From assembly GCA_027214255.1 (NCBI GenBank), contig JAPWHL010000002.1, positions 1 through 64,000 on the forward strand: a stretch of DNA of 64,000 nt, given 5' to 3'. The translations under genes were made by a program, and so were the position numbers. Positions within the stretch are counted from its first letter, which is position 1; every line of letters begins with the position of its first letter. Shown piece after piece: positions 1 to 8,619 of the stretch. Source of the stretch: Roseovarius aestuarii (GTDB taxonomy: Bacteria > Pseudomonadota > Alphaproteobacteria > Rhodobacterales > Rhodobacteraceae). A model generated the notes under the pieces. It had not been told where the DNA came from. It saw only the letters and a list, made by a program, of their open reading frames with translations, and searched no databases.

Positions 1-77
1 TGCTGTCACCGGTTGACTATGAAATGAAACAGCAGAAAATGAACGAGGCAGGCGTCTAGGAAGTTAGGGGCACCTCA
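1..77 (+). mobile_element. Right end of an IS3-family element, with the last codons of its transposase
   Basis: Read from base 3, the plus strand encodes a tail LSPVDYEMKQQKMNEAGV followed by a TAG stop at 57-59, which resembles the C-terminus of IS3-family OrfB transposases. The element appears to end at base 77 with the dinucleotide CA, as expected for TG...CA-ended elements. From base 78 the sequence switches to an IS110-type reading frame. The rest of the element lies left of the window. A near copy of the terminal 24 bases (21 of 24 identical) occurs in the same orientation at 7647-7670. Confidence 0.65.
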
Positions 78-79
78 GT

Positions 80-292
80 GACCAGTATCTGCGATCATTG
101 CTTGTCGTTGGTATGACATCACTCGTTCGACAAACACGATCCCACCCCGAGCGAGCCAGCAAATGGCTTACATCCTTGCTTGAACGCAAACCTGCGCGTG
201 TCGCAACCGTCGCCATGGCCAACAAAACCGCCCGGATCGTCTGGGCTGTCCTGACCCGCAACGAACCCTACAGCCCACGCACTGTAGCCTGA
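80..292 (+). pseudogene. C-terminal fragment of an IS110-family transposase
   Basis: The frame reads DQYLRSLLVVGMTSLVR and then a segment with ERKPARVATVAMANKTARIV, the typical C-terminal end of the IS110/IS1111 transposase domain (an LL.RKP..VA.ALANK.ARI.WA pattern). Only about 70 residues remain of a protein that is normally 300-400 residues. The 5' part is missing because the IS3-type end at base 77 interrupts it in mid-domain. It is a dead remnant and shows nested transposon insertion at the edge of the defence island. Confidence 0.7.
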
Positions 293-664
293 GACGAAAG
301 GAACAACGAGTTAGCAAGACCCGCGAGATGATGGTGCATAAGTCTGCCGCCAAAGCCAAGACACTCCGCCGAATGGCGCGGGCATAATAGCCCGTAAAGC
401 TGATAGGAACTTGGTTTGCGGAACCCATCAGGGCCAGCGGTCAAAACCGCGCAAACAGGCCGGACACATGACTGCTTCTGACAAATGCACAAATCAGATC
501 AAAAATGTCTTGCTATGCAGGAGCCATCCACACAGGTCATTCGCCGCGAACTATGTGAAGGGCAGCTATTTGCAGGAGAAAACGTTGGAAAGATCAGGTT
601 TCTTGATGGAGGCAGTTGACTCTGGATAGGGTCCGACTGAAAGCAATCCCAACATAAAAGGGCA
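293..664. other. Gene-free stretch, probably the 3' non-coding end of the IS110 remnant and its flank
   Basis: No credible coding sequence is visible in this 372-base stretch. The first 200 bases probably belong to the 3' non-coding part of the IS110-type element, since such elements carry sequence beyond the transposase stop. The remainder is AT-richer and leads into the 3' end of the ptuB-like gene. I could not define the exact outer boundary of the element. Confidence 0.35.
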
Positions 665-1456
665 TTAGGCGCACTCCAAATCTGCCAATCTTTTTTCGGC
701 GGCGGGACCTAAATACCAACGTGCGCAGCTGAAAAACTTCGTCCAATTTTGCGCTTCATCTTCCGGAAATAAGATTTCTGCCAAAGCCTCCATGGCCTTG
801 TCGATATCGTTTCCTTGCTCCAATAGAATTTGCACTTGCTCTAAAAGACCGCTTAGAAAGGCAGATCGCATGCGAACGAGCCTTGGTGTCGCAATCTTGC
901 TTCCCTTTTTTGCTCTCTCAGGCGAAAGAGATAGTTCGGAAATAGTCTTGTGTGCTTGATCCCTTTTGCTTTCCGGGCACGTTTCGGACACCTCCATCCT
1001 ACCATCCGAATGGTATTTGAAAAGCAAGGTTTTCAAGTCCTCTTCCTGCGCAGGATGCAAGATCACCCCGTCCAACACCTTATTTCCTTTAGGCACGTCG
1101 CAAGAATGATCGGGAGAAGTAAAGCGGCCCTCTGCATCACCAGATATATAATCTCTATTTCCGCCGCAGCACGTAAGAAGAAGATTCTCCCAATTGAACG
1201 TCCAAGTCGGATGATTATCAGATTTAGGATGGAAGTGTTCGACGCGGAGGTCGCTATATCCAACCCCATCTGCAATGATCAGGTCGACTTCACAATAAGC
1301 ACAAATACCACGCTGGTCCATAAGAAGCTGATTAACCACTTCTTTATATACACCCGTATCCCTGAACGCCTCCCAAGTGCCTACATCCCCTGTAAGGTAT
1401 TCGTTTAGCGACTCGGGTTCAGGGCTTTTCTCTATGTACTTCAATGCTTTTCCCAA
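665..1456 (-). CDS. ptuB: Septu-type HNH endonuclease (PtuB-like)
   Basis: This 263-residue protein has an HNH-nuclease core: CAYC near residue 52, RVEHFHPKS near 74 carrying the HNH histidines, and LLLTCCGGNRD just after it. This matches the TIGR02646-like HNH proteins paired with PtuA ATPases in Septu anti-phage systems and in some retrons. Translation appears to start at TTG (1454-1456), because an in-frame TAA lies just upstream and the next ATG is about 45 codons inside. It is 21 bases downstream of the ATPase stop on the same strand, so the two should be co-transcribed. The DNA is visibly AT-richer than the neighbouring chromosome, consistent with acquisition. No reverse transcriptase is present, so this is not a retron. 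Confidence 0.75.
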   Translation of the reverse strand: MGKALKYIEKSPEPESLNEYLTGDVGTWEAFRDTGVYKEVVNQLLMDQRGICAYCEVDLIIADGVGYSDLRVEHFHPKSDNHPTWTFNWENLLLTCCGGNRDYISGDAEGRFTSPDHSCDVPKGNKVLDGVILHPAQEEDLKTLLFKYHSDGRMEVSETCPESKRDQAHKTISELSLSPERAKKGSKIATPRLVRMRSAFLSGLLEQVQILLEQGNDIDKAMEALAEILFPEDEAQNWTKFFSCARWYLGPAAEKRLADLECA

Positions 1457-1477
1457 AAATCCGATTTAATCAACAGT

Positions 1478-2848
1478 TTACTTTTTTCGGCGAAATTCTC
1501 GAACCTTGATGTCCACGTCAATTTTTTCCAATTCTTTCTCGAAACCTCTACCCCAATCGTTCAATGTTTCCCGAAGTTTTAGGGCTTCCTCGGTGTCCCA
1601 TTGGTCTTTCTCCAGCAACTCTCTGTATCTATTAAGTAATACCACCATATTGTTGTTTTGTGGCCGAGCTTCCACGCCCAAAATATCTTCCAGCACGTAG
1701 TCAGAACGAGCCCCAGAAAGGAACTTATAGTTCGAAGTGATTTGTATGCCTTCTTGATTTGATGATATTTTCCTTAAACTTCGAGCAGGAACGGTTGATA
1801 GCACTTGCGGGCTATGGGTTGTAACAATGAACTGAGTATGCGGAAAGACTCTAAGAAGTGATGCCAAGATATCTTGTTGCCAAGCGGGGTGCAAATGTAG
1901 GTCGACCTCATCAATTAAGGCGATGCTTGGAACATTGAATGGGTCATGATTAGTCTGAATCGGGTTCGCTTCGACAAGGCGACGGGCTAAATCCATGACC
2001 ATTGCGAGAACAATACGATACCCGTCACTGAGCTGACTTAGCCGAAGCGTGCGTTTGACGCCACCGCTCAATTGCTGGTCAATTACAAAGCGAACAGGCC
2101 TAACTTCCACCCTTGGATTAGAATGTTTGTCAGGAAGCAGCTCGCAGATCGCATGTCTAACGGCTTTGAGATTAGGGTCCTCGAACGCGTAATCTTGGCG
2201 CCGAACTTTTTCTCTACGTTCTTCTTCCTCCATAGCGTTAAACCACTCAAGGGCCTTTCGAAAATTGCTCTCGGCATCGAGAGCTCCCGTAAGGGCGTCA
2301 AATCTTGTAAAAGATTGCTTGAAGCCGCGCCTTCTCTTTACGTCGTCTCTCACTGCTCGCTGTGTACCGTAATAAACAATGACAGGTAGGCTAAAGTCTA
2401 CGCCCTGATTGAAAGCATGCATTATCTCTACGTGTTTGTTTCGAATGGGTGAGAGGATGCTTGGCTCATCTTCAAGATTGTCGCTCAGAACGTCTTCGAT
2501 AGCAACGTTCTGCATGGACGCTTGAACATCCTTGGGTACCGCAGAATTCTTCTTCTTTATCCGCCCCCAAAAGAAATACTGGCCATCACTCTCAGCCAAG
2601 TAAGTGAGGAGGCACATATCCTCTTGTTTTTCGCTCTCTCGAATTCTGATATCAAGAGGGCTAAGATCGTGGGTCTTAACGCCGGGAAATCCCTTGTATA
2701 AATTTCCGAAACCCTTTGCTAATGCGTCAAGAATAGAAGTTTTGCCCACCCCATTGTCGGCGATTAAAACAGTCAGGTCAGGCTCAAATTCTATTTCATT
2801 TTTCTTGTAGCACCGGAAGTTTTGCAGATGTAATTTTTGTATTTTCAT
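1478..2848 (-). CDS. ptuA: Septu-type ATPase (PtuA-like, AAA_15/AAA_21 family)
   Basis: This 456-residue protein belongs to the OLD/ABC-like ATPases of defence systems. It begins MKIQKLHLQNFRCYKKNEIE, has a P-loop ADNGVGKTS near residues 30-38, an ABC-type signature LSDGYR near 273, a Walker B with LIDEVDLHLHP near 311, and a switch region THSPQVL. The frame is open upstream, but the ATG at 2846-2848 is preferred: the family begins at this point, GGAAG lies upstream, and the 64 extra residues look non-coding. It sits directly before the HNH gene. In Septu systems the ATPase is thought to assemble with the nuclease and control its activity on invading DNA; that role is inferred from the family. 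Confidence 0.75.
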   Translation of the reverse strand: MKIQKLHLQNFRCYKKNEIEFEPDLTVLIADNGVGKTSILDALAKGFGNLYKGFPGVKTHDLSPLDIRIRESEKQEDMCLLTYLAESDGQYFFWGRIKKKNSAVPKDVQASMQNVAIEDVLSDNLEDEPSILSPIRNKHVEIMHAFNQGVDFSLPVIVYYGTQRAVRDDVKRRRGFKQSFTRFDALTGALDAESNFRKALEWFNAMEEEERREKVRRQDYAFEDPNLKAVRHAICELLPDKHSNPRVEVRPVRFVIDQQLSGGVKRTLRLSQLSDGYRIVLAMVMDLARRLVEANPIQTNHDPFNVPSIALIDEVDLHLHPAWQQDILASLLRVFPHTQFIVTTHSPQVLSTVPARSLRKISSNQEGIQITSNYKFLSGARSDYVLEDILGVEARPQNNNMVVLLNRYRELLEKDQWDTEEALKLRETLNDWGRGFEKELEKIDVDIKVREFRRKK

Positions 2849-3038
2849 TTTATCTTCCAGACTGATCCTGTTTGGCCACCTCCAGCATATCGTCAGCTGA
2901 CCGAACTGTCTTCTATCCCTCCGATGTGTACCGTTAAGGGGCTGCACATCGCAACCGAAGATATCAGTGTGTAACGCGCTGATCTTGGCGCTGAGTCCGC
3001 TCAGCCTACCTTCATCCTTTGAGAATGTTGCGCCATGC

Positions 3039-3099
3039 ATGAATGTCCGGTTTGGTAAAACTGCGCTGCAGCACTCAGTCTAAAGATGAACGTCCGGTT
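3039..3099 (+). repeat. Pair of 14-base direct repeats
   Basis: ATGAATGTCCGGTT (3039-3052) recurs as ATGAACGTCCGGTT (3086-3099), one mismatch, 47 bases apart start to start. They lie just upstream of the ptuA-like gene. They may be remnants of an insertion or a binding site; nothing else supports a function. Confidence 0.4.
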
Positions 3100-3137
3100 A
3101 GGGCCGTGTAGCTGACCTAGTCGCAAAGGGCATATTT

Positions 3138-3295
3138 TGTTGAAAAACTCTGATTCAGCGCGTTGGCTCTAAATTTGGCAGAGCAAAGTTCTGATTTACT
3201 AAAATTTTGACATCGCCAGTGGGAGGAATCAGGTTGCGAGGGAACGATTTCCCAATTTTACGAAATTTGTAGATGCACCAAAGAGTTTTTCAACA
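3138..3295. mobile_element. 158-base MITE-like unit with perfect 14-base terminal inverted repeats
   Basis: TGTTGAAAAACTCT at 3138-3151 is matched by its exact reverse complement AGAGTTTTTCAACA at 3282-3295. The 130 bases between are AT-rich and non-coding. The size, the lack of coding capacity and the perfect ends fit a miniature inverted-repeat element or a solo remnant of a larger insertion sequence. I see no clear target-site duplication. Confidence 0.5.
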
Positions 3296-3456
3296 GAATC
3301 TGCAGGAAGCGGACCTTCTCTGCGGCAGCACTGAGATCTACGTTCCCGCAACAAAGCGGACGCTCGAATGTTATTCTCTGGTTTGACCCGACGGTTCACC
3401 TCGACGGCCTTTACAGTGCTACGCGCGGGGAACCGAAGTTGCTGTATCGTCCGTTA

Positions 3457-6400
3457 TCAATCGTCTTGGAGCGGATCGGGAAAACTTCTGTTGTTGAGTT
3501 CCTCATCTGAAGCCAACTCAACGCGCAACTCAAGTCCATCGACGGTTTCGTGCTCACCTGCCGGACGGAGATAGGGTGTAATGGTCGCAAAATTTCTATG
3601 CACTTCACGTCGAGACCATCTTGCTGACAGCATTAGTGTCCCAAAGGCTGCCATATCCGCGCTAGAGAAGCCGCGTCTGACGCAACGATTGGCAAGACCC
3701 AAGGCAGTAGTTGGACTGATCTCTTCATCGGCGTGTACATTTATGTGACCCTGCAAGATCTGAAGAGGGGCTCCCATCAAATGTGCGATATCCGGAATAA
3801 GCCGAATAACGAACTTTCGGGCACTTGTACTGCGCTTAGTGTCTCGGGCTTTGTCAGACAGGGCCTTTTGGATCGACTTGAGAGGCTTGCCGTTCATCCA
3901 CAGCTTCAACGCTGCCTGCAATTTTGGAAGAGCAAAGGATGCACGCTGAGCGTCGTCCTTAAGCTTTTTGAAGTCTGTTCCGAACAGATACTCCAAACTG
4001 TCAGGCTTGATCACTCGTGCCAAATGTTCAGGCTTTGCAGCCAGCCACTCGAACATCCAATCACACAATACTTCAACCGTCTGAAAACTCTGAAACCCCT
4101 CCTCGACAAGGGCATCTGACAGGTCCTTCAGGACATCTTCGGGAAGACCCAACATAGAGGCGATGTTGCGCAGAGCCAGGGATTCAACGGGAAGCTCCTC
4201 GTTATCATCCTTCAAGAGAGAAAGGGCGGCTGCTGTCCTGCTTTCAACCCAATCTTCTTCTGCATCCTGCCGTTTGCGATACGCGGCGAAGCTTCTCGAT
4301 AGACCAAGCCGCACTTCGAGGACACCGTCTTCACTTTGATCGGTCTCTGCAAGCCGCGCGACGACATACCGTTCCAGATCGCCGATATCTGATGCTTTGT
4401 CATGAATGCGATCCATCAGTGCAGTAAACGGATCGTCCAAAACTAGGCATTGGTCAGACTGGCCAAAGATCGCGCGGAGACGCGTCCATCTTCCACCAAT
4501 CCTATTTTCGGCATCATCCAGCGGAACAACCTTCCCGGGGATAACCAAGACGATGCCTGTCGCGCTTTCGCCAGCCCGCCCCGCGCGCCCGGCAGCATTG
4601 AGGAGATCTTCCGGTTCCAAGAGGTCTTTGCGTCCGGATGCCACGTCGTATTGGCTATCTTCTGCGATGATCACCAGATCTGCGGGCAGGTTCATACCCT
4701 GGCCGAGTGTTGGGGTTGCAGCGAGGACAGACAGAGCGTCATCGCGCTTATAGAGTGCTTCGGCCAGCTGCCTTTCCTCTGGAAGCAGTTGGCCGTGATG
4801 CGTGGCCGCCTGCGACACAAGCTTTCCATTTTGGAGTGTCAGATAGAGCTGGTCAGCTCCCCCCATTTCATCGACAGCAACTTCATAATACCGCTGCTCA
4901 GTTTCGGATAGTTTGACGTCACAATCCCCAAGCGCCTTGCGAGCCTTTTCCGAGATCGAGAACGCGTTTGGAATGGACTGCGAAAAGACAAGCGTGCGCA
5001 AACCGGCCTGCGCAGCTGCAACAGCAATGGACGCTGCGACAACCCCAGAGTTGGGTGTCAGCTTCCAGAACTTGTTGGTTGAGAATTCAAGAGCGGTATC
5101 AAGCAGTGGAACCAGCGTATAATCTCGCCGAACTTGAGACGCCCAGGTCTGCTTGACACTGAAGAACCCTTTTGGCGTGGCAGTGAGCTGACGCTTTACG
5201 GCGACCGGAACGCCTCCCTTTGGCTTCTTTATTCGTTCGGCTCTTAGCAGTTTTTCCAGCTTAGCGTGTCGTTTGGCGTCATAAACAACACATCCTCTGA
5301 GTTGGCGGGTGGGTTTCCATGCATTGTCGAGAGGCAAAGATTTTCTACCCGTAAGCTCCTCAAGCCAACCGCTGAGTTCATCCGTATTTTTCATCATTGC
5401 TGACAAGAGTACTATATCAGCATCAGGTGCGACACGCGTGAATCCCAAGATACAGAGCATTGCGTCGATCGCTCGTCGGTCCCCATCTGAACTGTCATGC
5501 ATAAGATGGCACTCGTCGAAAATCAGTAGGCCGACATCATCAAATCGTTCTGGCTCCATGTGGCTTGAAAGCAGGCAGGCCTCGGGCGTCATAACCATGA
5601 GGTCGGGTAGGTCTTCTCCCTGGCTCGAAAACCCAAATTCGTCGGTGCGCTCGCCGCGCACAGTTGCCCGTGGGAAGGCATCGCGGAGGTCCCGCGTTGT
5701 CTGGTCCACGAGGGCATGGGTGGGGGCCAGGAAGACTGCTTTGCGGCCTGATAACAGCGTTGCATGGATCTTGAGTTGGGCTGTTGTCGACTTGCCGGCT
5801 CCGGTTGGAAAACCGATCGCCGAGGACGTTCCAATTTCCAGATAGCCTTGCTCAACAGCGTCTCTGTGATTGCGCCAAAGATATGGTCGCGTCTCGGCGA
5901 CCGTTTTCATTGCAGTAGCCCACCGGTCTCCATCCACTCCCTTCGGAGGAGGCAAGTTAACAACCGCGCTGCCAATTAGCGCCGAACCTGCTGCGATCAG
6001 AAGACTTGCCAAGTGAAATGGCCCAGGGAATACCGCGACTGCGCTTTCAGGGTATCCCTCTGCGATCTCTTCTGCGCCGGGCGCAGCTAATTGTTTGACT
6101 TCAGTGAAGACAGCGATCGGATCCACAAATCCTCTGATGCGCTGTCCCTGAAGAACATAGGCAAGTGCCCGAATGCCGCGCAAGATTCGATAGTAAAGCG
6201 CCGCATTTGCGCGTTCGCCCCCCGAACCAGTGACAAGATCAACTTGTCGAGGTCGTTTGCGCTGTCGAATCCGACCAACCTGGCCGTTTGCCAACATGAT
6301 TAAATGAAGGATCAATTCGGATTGAAGCCTGTCACCGCTCGGTACGCGCATGGCAGAAGCAACCTCCGCCGCGTCGGCCGATGCTTCAGCAACCAGAAAA

Positions 6401-6789
6401 AGCAGCATTGCTGAGATTTCCGGACTGATTCCTTCAGGTGTCACAAACGCAGCAGGTCGTTCAGGTTCCGAGAGCGCCTGGGCTTGATACAACAACTGGT
6501 AAGCGCTCGCCGCAACAAAGCCTGCAGCAGCTCGGTTTTCCCGATCAGGATTGATTGCCACCAAAGCTTCGTTGGTTTGGGCCAGCCGACGTGCAAACCG
6601 TGTGGTGTCATTGAGCGATGCAAGATCGATGTCGCCTTCGCGCAGCATCACGCGGGCAGATACAATTTCGGCAAATGCGCGTGCGAGCCGATCTGGTAAA
6701 GCCTCAATATCCAGATCATCAAGTTCTGGCGTGGATCGAATGAGAGCTGCTGTTTCTGGATCATACACGGCTGTCGATCTCCGCTTCAT
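3457..6789 (-). CDS. hamB: Superfamily 2 helicase of a Hachiman-like defence system (HamB-like)
   Basis: This 1110-residue helicase has an N-terminal extension of about 310 residues and then the SF2 core: motif I FPTGAGKST near residues 325-332, motif II DECH near 425, motif III LLSAMM, a second RecA lobe with LVFSQS and TPTLGQGMNLPADL, and motif VI NAAGRAGRAGE near 735. The C-terminal 300 residues are helical, with no recognised domain. It overlaps the 3' end of the DUF1837 gene by 29 bases, a sign of tight co-expression. Hachiman and the related AbpAB systems consist of exactly such a DUF1837 protein plus a large helicase. HamB proteins are thought to sense damaged or phage DNA and release HamA nuclease activity; that mechanism is family knowledge, not visible here. 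Confidence 0.75.
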   Translation of the reverse strand: MKRRSTAVYDPETAALIRSTPELDDLDIEALPDRLARAFAEIVSARVMLREGDIDLASLNDTTRFARRLAQTNEALVAINPDRENRAAAGFVAASAYQLLYQAQALSEPERPAAFVTPEGISPEISAMLLFLVAEASADAAEVASAMRVPSGDRLQSELILHLIMLANGQVGRIRQRKRPRQVDLVTGSGGERANAALYYRILRGIRALAYVLQGQRIRGFVDPIAVFTEVKQLAAPGAEEIAEGYPESAVAVFPGPFHLASLLIAAGSALIGSAVVNLPPPKGVDGDRWATAMKTVAETRPYLWRNHRDAVEQGYLEIGTSSAIGFPTGAGKSTTAQLKIHATLLSGRKAVFLAPTHALVDQTTRDLRDAFPRATVRGERTDEFGFSSQGEDLPDLMVMTPEACLLSSHMEPERFDDVGLLIFDECHLMHDSSDGDRRAIDAMLCILGFTRVAPDADIVLLSAMMKNTDELSGWLEELTGRKSLPLDNAWKPTRQLRGCVVYDAKRHAKLEKLLRAERIKKPKGGVPVAVKRQLTATPKGFFSVKQTWASQVRRDYTLVPLLDTALEFSTNKFWKLTPNSGVVAASIAVAAAQAGLRTLVFSQSIPNAFSISEKARKALGDCDVKLSETEQRYYEVAVDEMGGADQLYLTLQNGKLVSQAATHHGQLLPEERQLAEALYKRDDALSVLAATPTLGQGMNLPADLVIIAEDSQYDVASGRKDLLEPEDLLNAAGRAGRAGESATGIVLVIPGKVVPLDDAENRIGGRWTRLRAIFGQSDQCLVLDDPFTALMDRIHDKASDIGDLERYVVARLAETDQSEDGVLEVRLGLSRSFAAYRKRQDAEEDWVESRTAAALSLLKDDNEELPVESLALRNIASMLGLPEDVLKDLSDALVEEGFQSFQTVEVLCDWMFEWLAAKPEHLARVIKPDSLEYLFGTDFKKLKDDAQRASFALPKLQAALKLWMNGKPLKSIQKALSDKARDTKRSTSARKFVIRLIPDIAHLMGAPLQILQGHINVHADEEISPTTALGLANRCVRRGFSSADMAAFGTLMLSARWSRREVHRNFATITPYLRPAGEHETVDGLELRVELASDEELNNRSFPDPLQDD

Positions 6790-7549
6790 TTATTGCCGCA
6801 AGCGCTTGCTTAGCAATTCCGTCCAGCCACCCACGCACATCATCTAACACTAAGGTTTCCGCGCGGCGTCGTTCTGTGTCGCCCGACACCTTGCCTTCGT
6901 ACCCTTTGAACAGGCGCTTGCGCCCTTTTAGCGATGCGTGCTTTTCACCGACTGTCACGGCCACCCGATAGGCACGTTTCTCCTTCCAAAGGATATCGGC
7001 GACAGTTTGATCGGGATCCGGATCATCCGATTTCTCAAGTAGCGACGTAACCGATGCAATCAGCTCATTGTCGCGCGCACCTGTCTCGAAATGTTCAAAC
7101 TCTGGCCAGACCTGAGATTTGACCTTTTGTCTGGGATGTTCGGTCGCTTTCTCTTCACAGATGACTACTTGCGCAATGCCGTCATCATCGAACTCGATTA
7201 TGAGCCCGTCCAAGCCCTTGTCAGCTTTGATCATCTGGGGTGAGCGGATCAACGCGTCTTCATCGAATCGATGTGCAGCGATCCAAGAGATGACCTGAAA
7301 CACCCAGCCATCCCGGTGATAAGTTTTGTCACCGGTTCCAACAGTCAGTAGCTTCCTTGCGCCTTCGAAGCCCCCTTTTGGATAGCCTGCGGGTAAGTCA
7401 CCGGTGGCCCGTAGGATCCGCTCCACGGTTCGGGACTGTCCGATGGCCACACGTGCAATCATTTCTGCAAGTTCATCCTCGTTGTCGATCGTCCATGTGG
7501 ACCCGGACCAACAACCCTTCTCTTCGACTGGTGAAATTGAAATCGGCAT
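6761..7549 (-). CDS. hamA: Hachiman-like DUF1837 nuclease-type protein (HamA-like)
   Basis: This 262-residue protein matches the DUF1837/HamA C-terminal pattern: an early GGFEGARKLL segment, then KGLDGLIIEFDDDG near residues 110-120 and VVICEEKATEH near 127-136. The spaced D...E-x-K arrangement is that of PD-(D/E)XK-like nucleases, so DNA cleavage is the inferred activity. The ATG at 7547-7549 has only a weak AGG upstream. The gene precedes and overlaps the helicase gene. The start lies only about 100 bases from a degraded IS3-type end, so the promoter may be partly insertion-derived. An AbpA-like assignment is the main alternative name for the same fold. Confidence 0.7.
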   Translation of the reverse strand: MPISISPVEEKGCWSGSTWTIDNEDELAEMIARVAIGQSRTVERILRATGDLPAGYPKGGFEGARKLLTVGTGDKTYHRDGWVFQVISWIAAHRFDEDALIRSPQMIKADKGLDGLIIEFDDDGIAQVVICEEKATEHPRQKVKSQVWPEFEHFETGARDNELIASVTSLLEKSDDPDPDQTVADILWKEKRAYRVAVTVGEKHASLKGRKRLFKGYEGKVSGDTERRRAETLVLDDVRGWLDGIAKQALAAINEAEIDSRV

Positions 7550-7579
7550 AGCCTACTTATTTAGCATACAACTCATAAG

Positions 7580-7670
7580 TGAAACCCTCTCCAACATATT
7601 GGTCTACCTTTTCGAAAACAGACAGTGCAAAGTGAATCAAGAAGATGTCTAGGAAACTGGGGGCACCTCA
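7580..7670 (+). mobile_element. Degraded right end of a second IS3-type element
   Basis: The plus strand carries a frameshifted transposase-like tail: LSPTYWSTF in one frame continues as FENRQCKVNQEDV plus TAG (7650-7652) in another, echoing the IS3-family OrfB terminus. The last 24 bases (7647-7670) match the IS end at 54-77 in 21 positions, in the same orientation. The end falls precisely where the integrase reading frame breaks. About 100 bases of the element are recognisable; the rest is gone. Confidence 0.55.
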
Positions 7671-8306
7671 GTTCAAATCTAGCACGGATACGCGCTCAGA
7701 GGAGAATATCGACTGTTGCGCCTTGTACTTGGCGATCAGGGTTGCTTCTCGCAGTTGTGCACGATGCTCCAGACCACTAACTTTCAGCCCGTTTACAGCC
7801 TCATGAATCGTATTGATGCGTTCATTTGCATCAGCTCCTTTGATTGCCTCGGCTTCGAGCCGATACATGCGTACAGCCGTTTCGAGCTCATCTTTGGTCC
7901 ACGCTGGATCTATGCGCTTTGGCGGAAGGTTATCGCGTATACCATCTTCGATCAGGCTTTTCAGTGCGATTGCTCTGACGCGCGCGCAAAATTCATCGCG
8001 TTCTCGAAACCGGCCCGACATGCGTGCCATTCGATTTTGGCGATCAGTTGTCTGAAGCATATCGCTCAGAACGACGTTGAAATACTGAGAGACCTGCGTG
8101 TCACTCAGAGGTTCAGTCAATAAAATAAAACCGCTCATCAGCTTGTCCATCTCAACTCTTAGTCTTGCGGACAATATAGATGCCTTTACCTCGTCTGACG
8201 TCCCTAATGACGTCTGAATATAGGTATTTCCTGTGGATAACCTCGGGATTCGGCGGCGAAAATGATAAATTCGACCGCGTTTAAGAAGATGAGAGGGCGA
8301 ATGCAT
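7668..8306 (-). pseudogene. Truncated tyrosine recombinase (phage or island integrase), N-terminal part only
   Basis: The 212-residue product starts with LKRGRIYHFRRRIP and an SLGTSDEVKASILSARLR segment, typical of the N-terminal domain of alphaproteobacterial phage-type integrases. The catalytic R-H-R-Y domain that should follow is absent. The frame ends in a TGA (7668-7670) contributed by the terminal bases of the abutting IS3-type end, so insertion or recombination removed the C-terminal half. The start ATG (8304-8306) has a good AGGAG eight bases upstream. The gene starts 175 bases from tRNA-Asn, the usual site for such integrases. It should no longer be able to mobilise the island. Confidence 0.75.
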
Positions 8307-8373
8307 AATATTGGCTCCTGATCGGAACCGTCATCTGCAATGATCGAAACGGCTAAAAGCCTTCAGGGGAGGT

Positions 8374-8409
8374 TGTGTGACAACCTGTGTGACACTTTGT
8401 GTGACAAAT
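8374..8409 (+). repeat. Three tandem 12-base repeats upstream of the integrase remnant
   Basis: TGTGTGACA followed by three variable bases is repeated three times in a row (8374, 8386 and 8398) with no gap. The array lies between the integrase start and tRNA-Asn. Its position fits recombinase arm-type or directionality-factor binding sites, or an operator controlling integrase expression. The 12-base period is close to one helical turn, so a protein could bind the units nearly in phase. Confidence 0.6.
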
Positions 8410-8480
8410 ATCCTGAAAGGCCAGAATCTCACCGGAGTGAAATTCAATTTTGTAGCAAAATCAATACCCTAAGGGTGATT

Positions 8481-8555
8481 TGGCTCCGGCGGTAGGGATC
8501 GAACCTACGACCAATTGATTAACAGTCAACTGCTCTACCGCTGAGCTACGCCGGA
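8481..8555 (-). tRNA. tRNA-Asn (anticodon GUU)
   Basis: The minus strand folds as a complete cloverleaf of 75 nt: acceptor TCCGGCG/CGCCGGA, D stem GCTC/GAGC, anticodon stem GTTGA/TCAAT around the loop CTGTTAA (anticodon GTT), and T stem GTAGG/CCTAC around TTCGATC, with discriminator G and an encoded CCA. It is a likely integration site for the neighbouring integrase-bearing island. Confidence 0.95.
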
Positions 8556-8619
8556 ACACGAGGTGCCGTATAGCAACGGCATTGCGGGGCGTCCAGAGGG
8601 TTTGTTAGAAAAGTTTGGA

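Larger units (their letters stand above)
2849..3456. other. 608-base intergenic region between the Septu-like and Hachiman-like operons
   Basis: No gene is visible. The region holds the ptuA upstream sequence, two near-identical 14-base direct repeats (ATGAAYGTCCGGTT at 3039-3052 and 3086-3099), and the MITE-like inverted-repeat unit at 3138-3295. It probably also carries the ptuA promoter, but I could not pick a convincing -35/-10 pair. It reads like a junction where several small insertions have accumulated. Confidence 0.5.

Noticed and set aside
665..3040. Retron containing PtuAB-type effectors
   Set aside because: The ATPase-HNH pair also occurs in retrons, but no reverse transcriptase or msr/msd-like region lies nearby, so a stand-alone Septu system fits better.
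8374..8409. CRISPR array
   Set aside because: The units are 12 bases, directly adjacent, without spacers, and no cas genes are present.
8481..8555. Duplicated tRNA-Asn 3' end as attR within the window
   Set aside because: I looked for a second copy of the acceptor/T-arm sequence but saw none inside these 64 kb, so island borders cannot be set by att repeats here.
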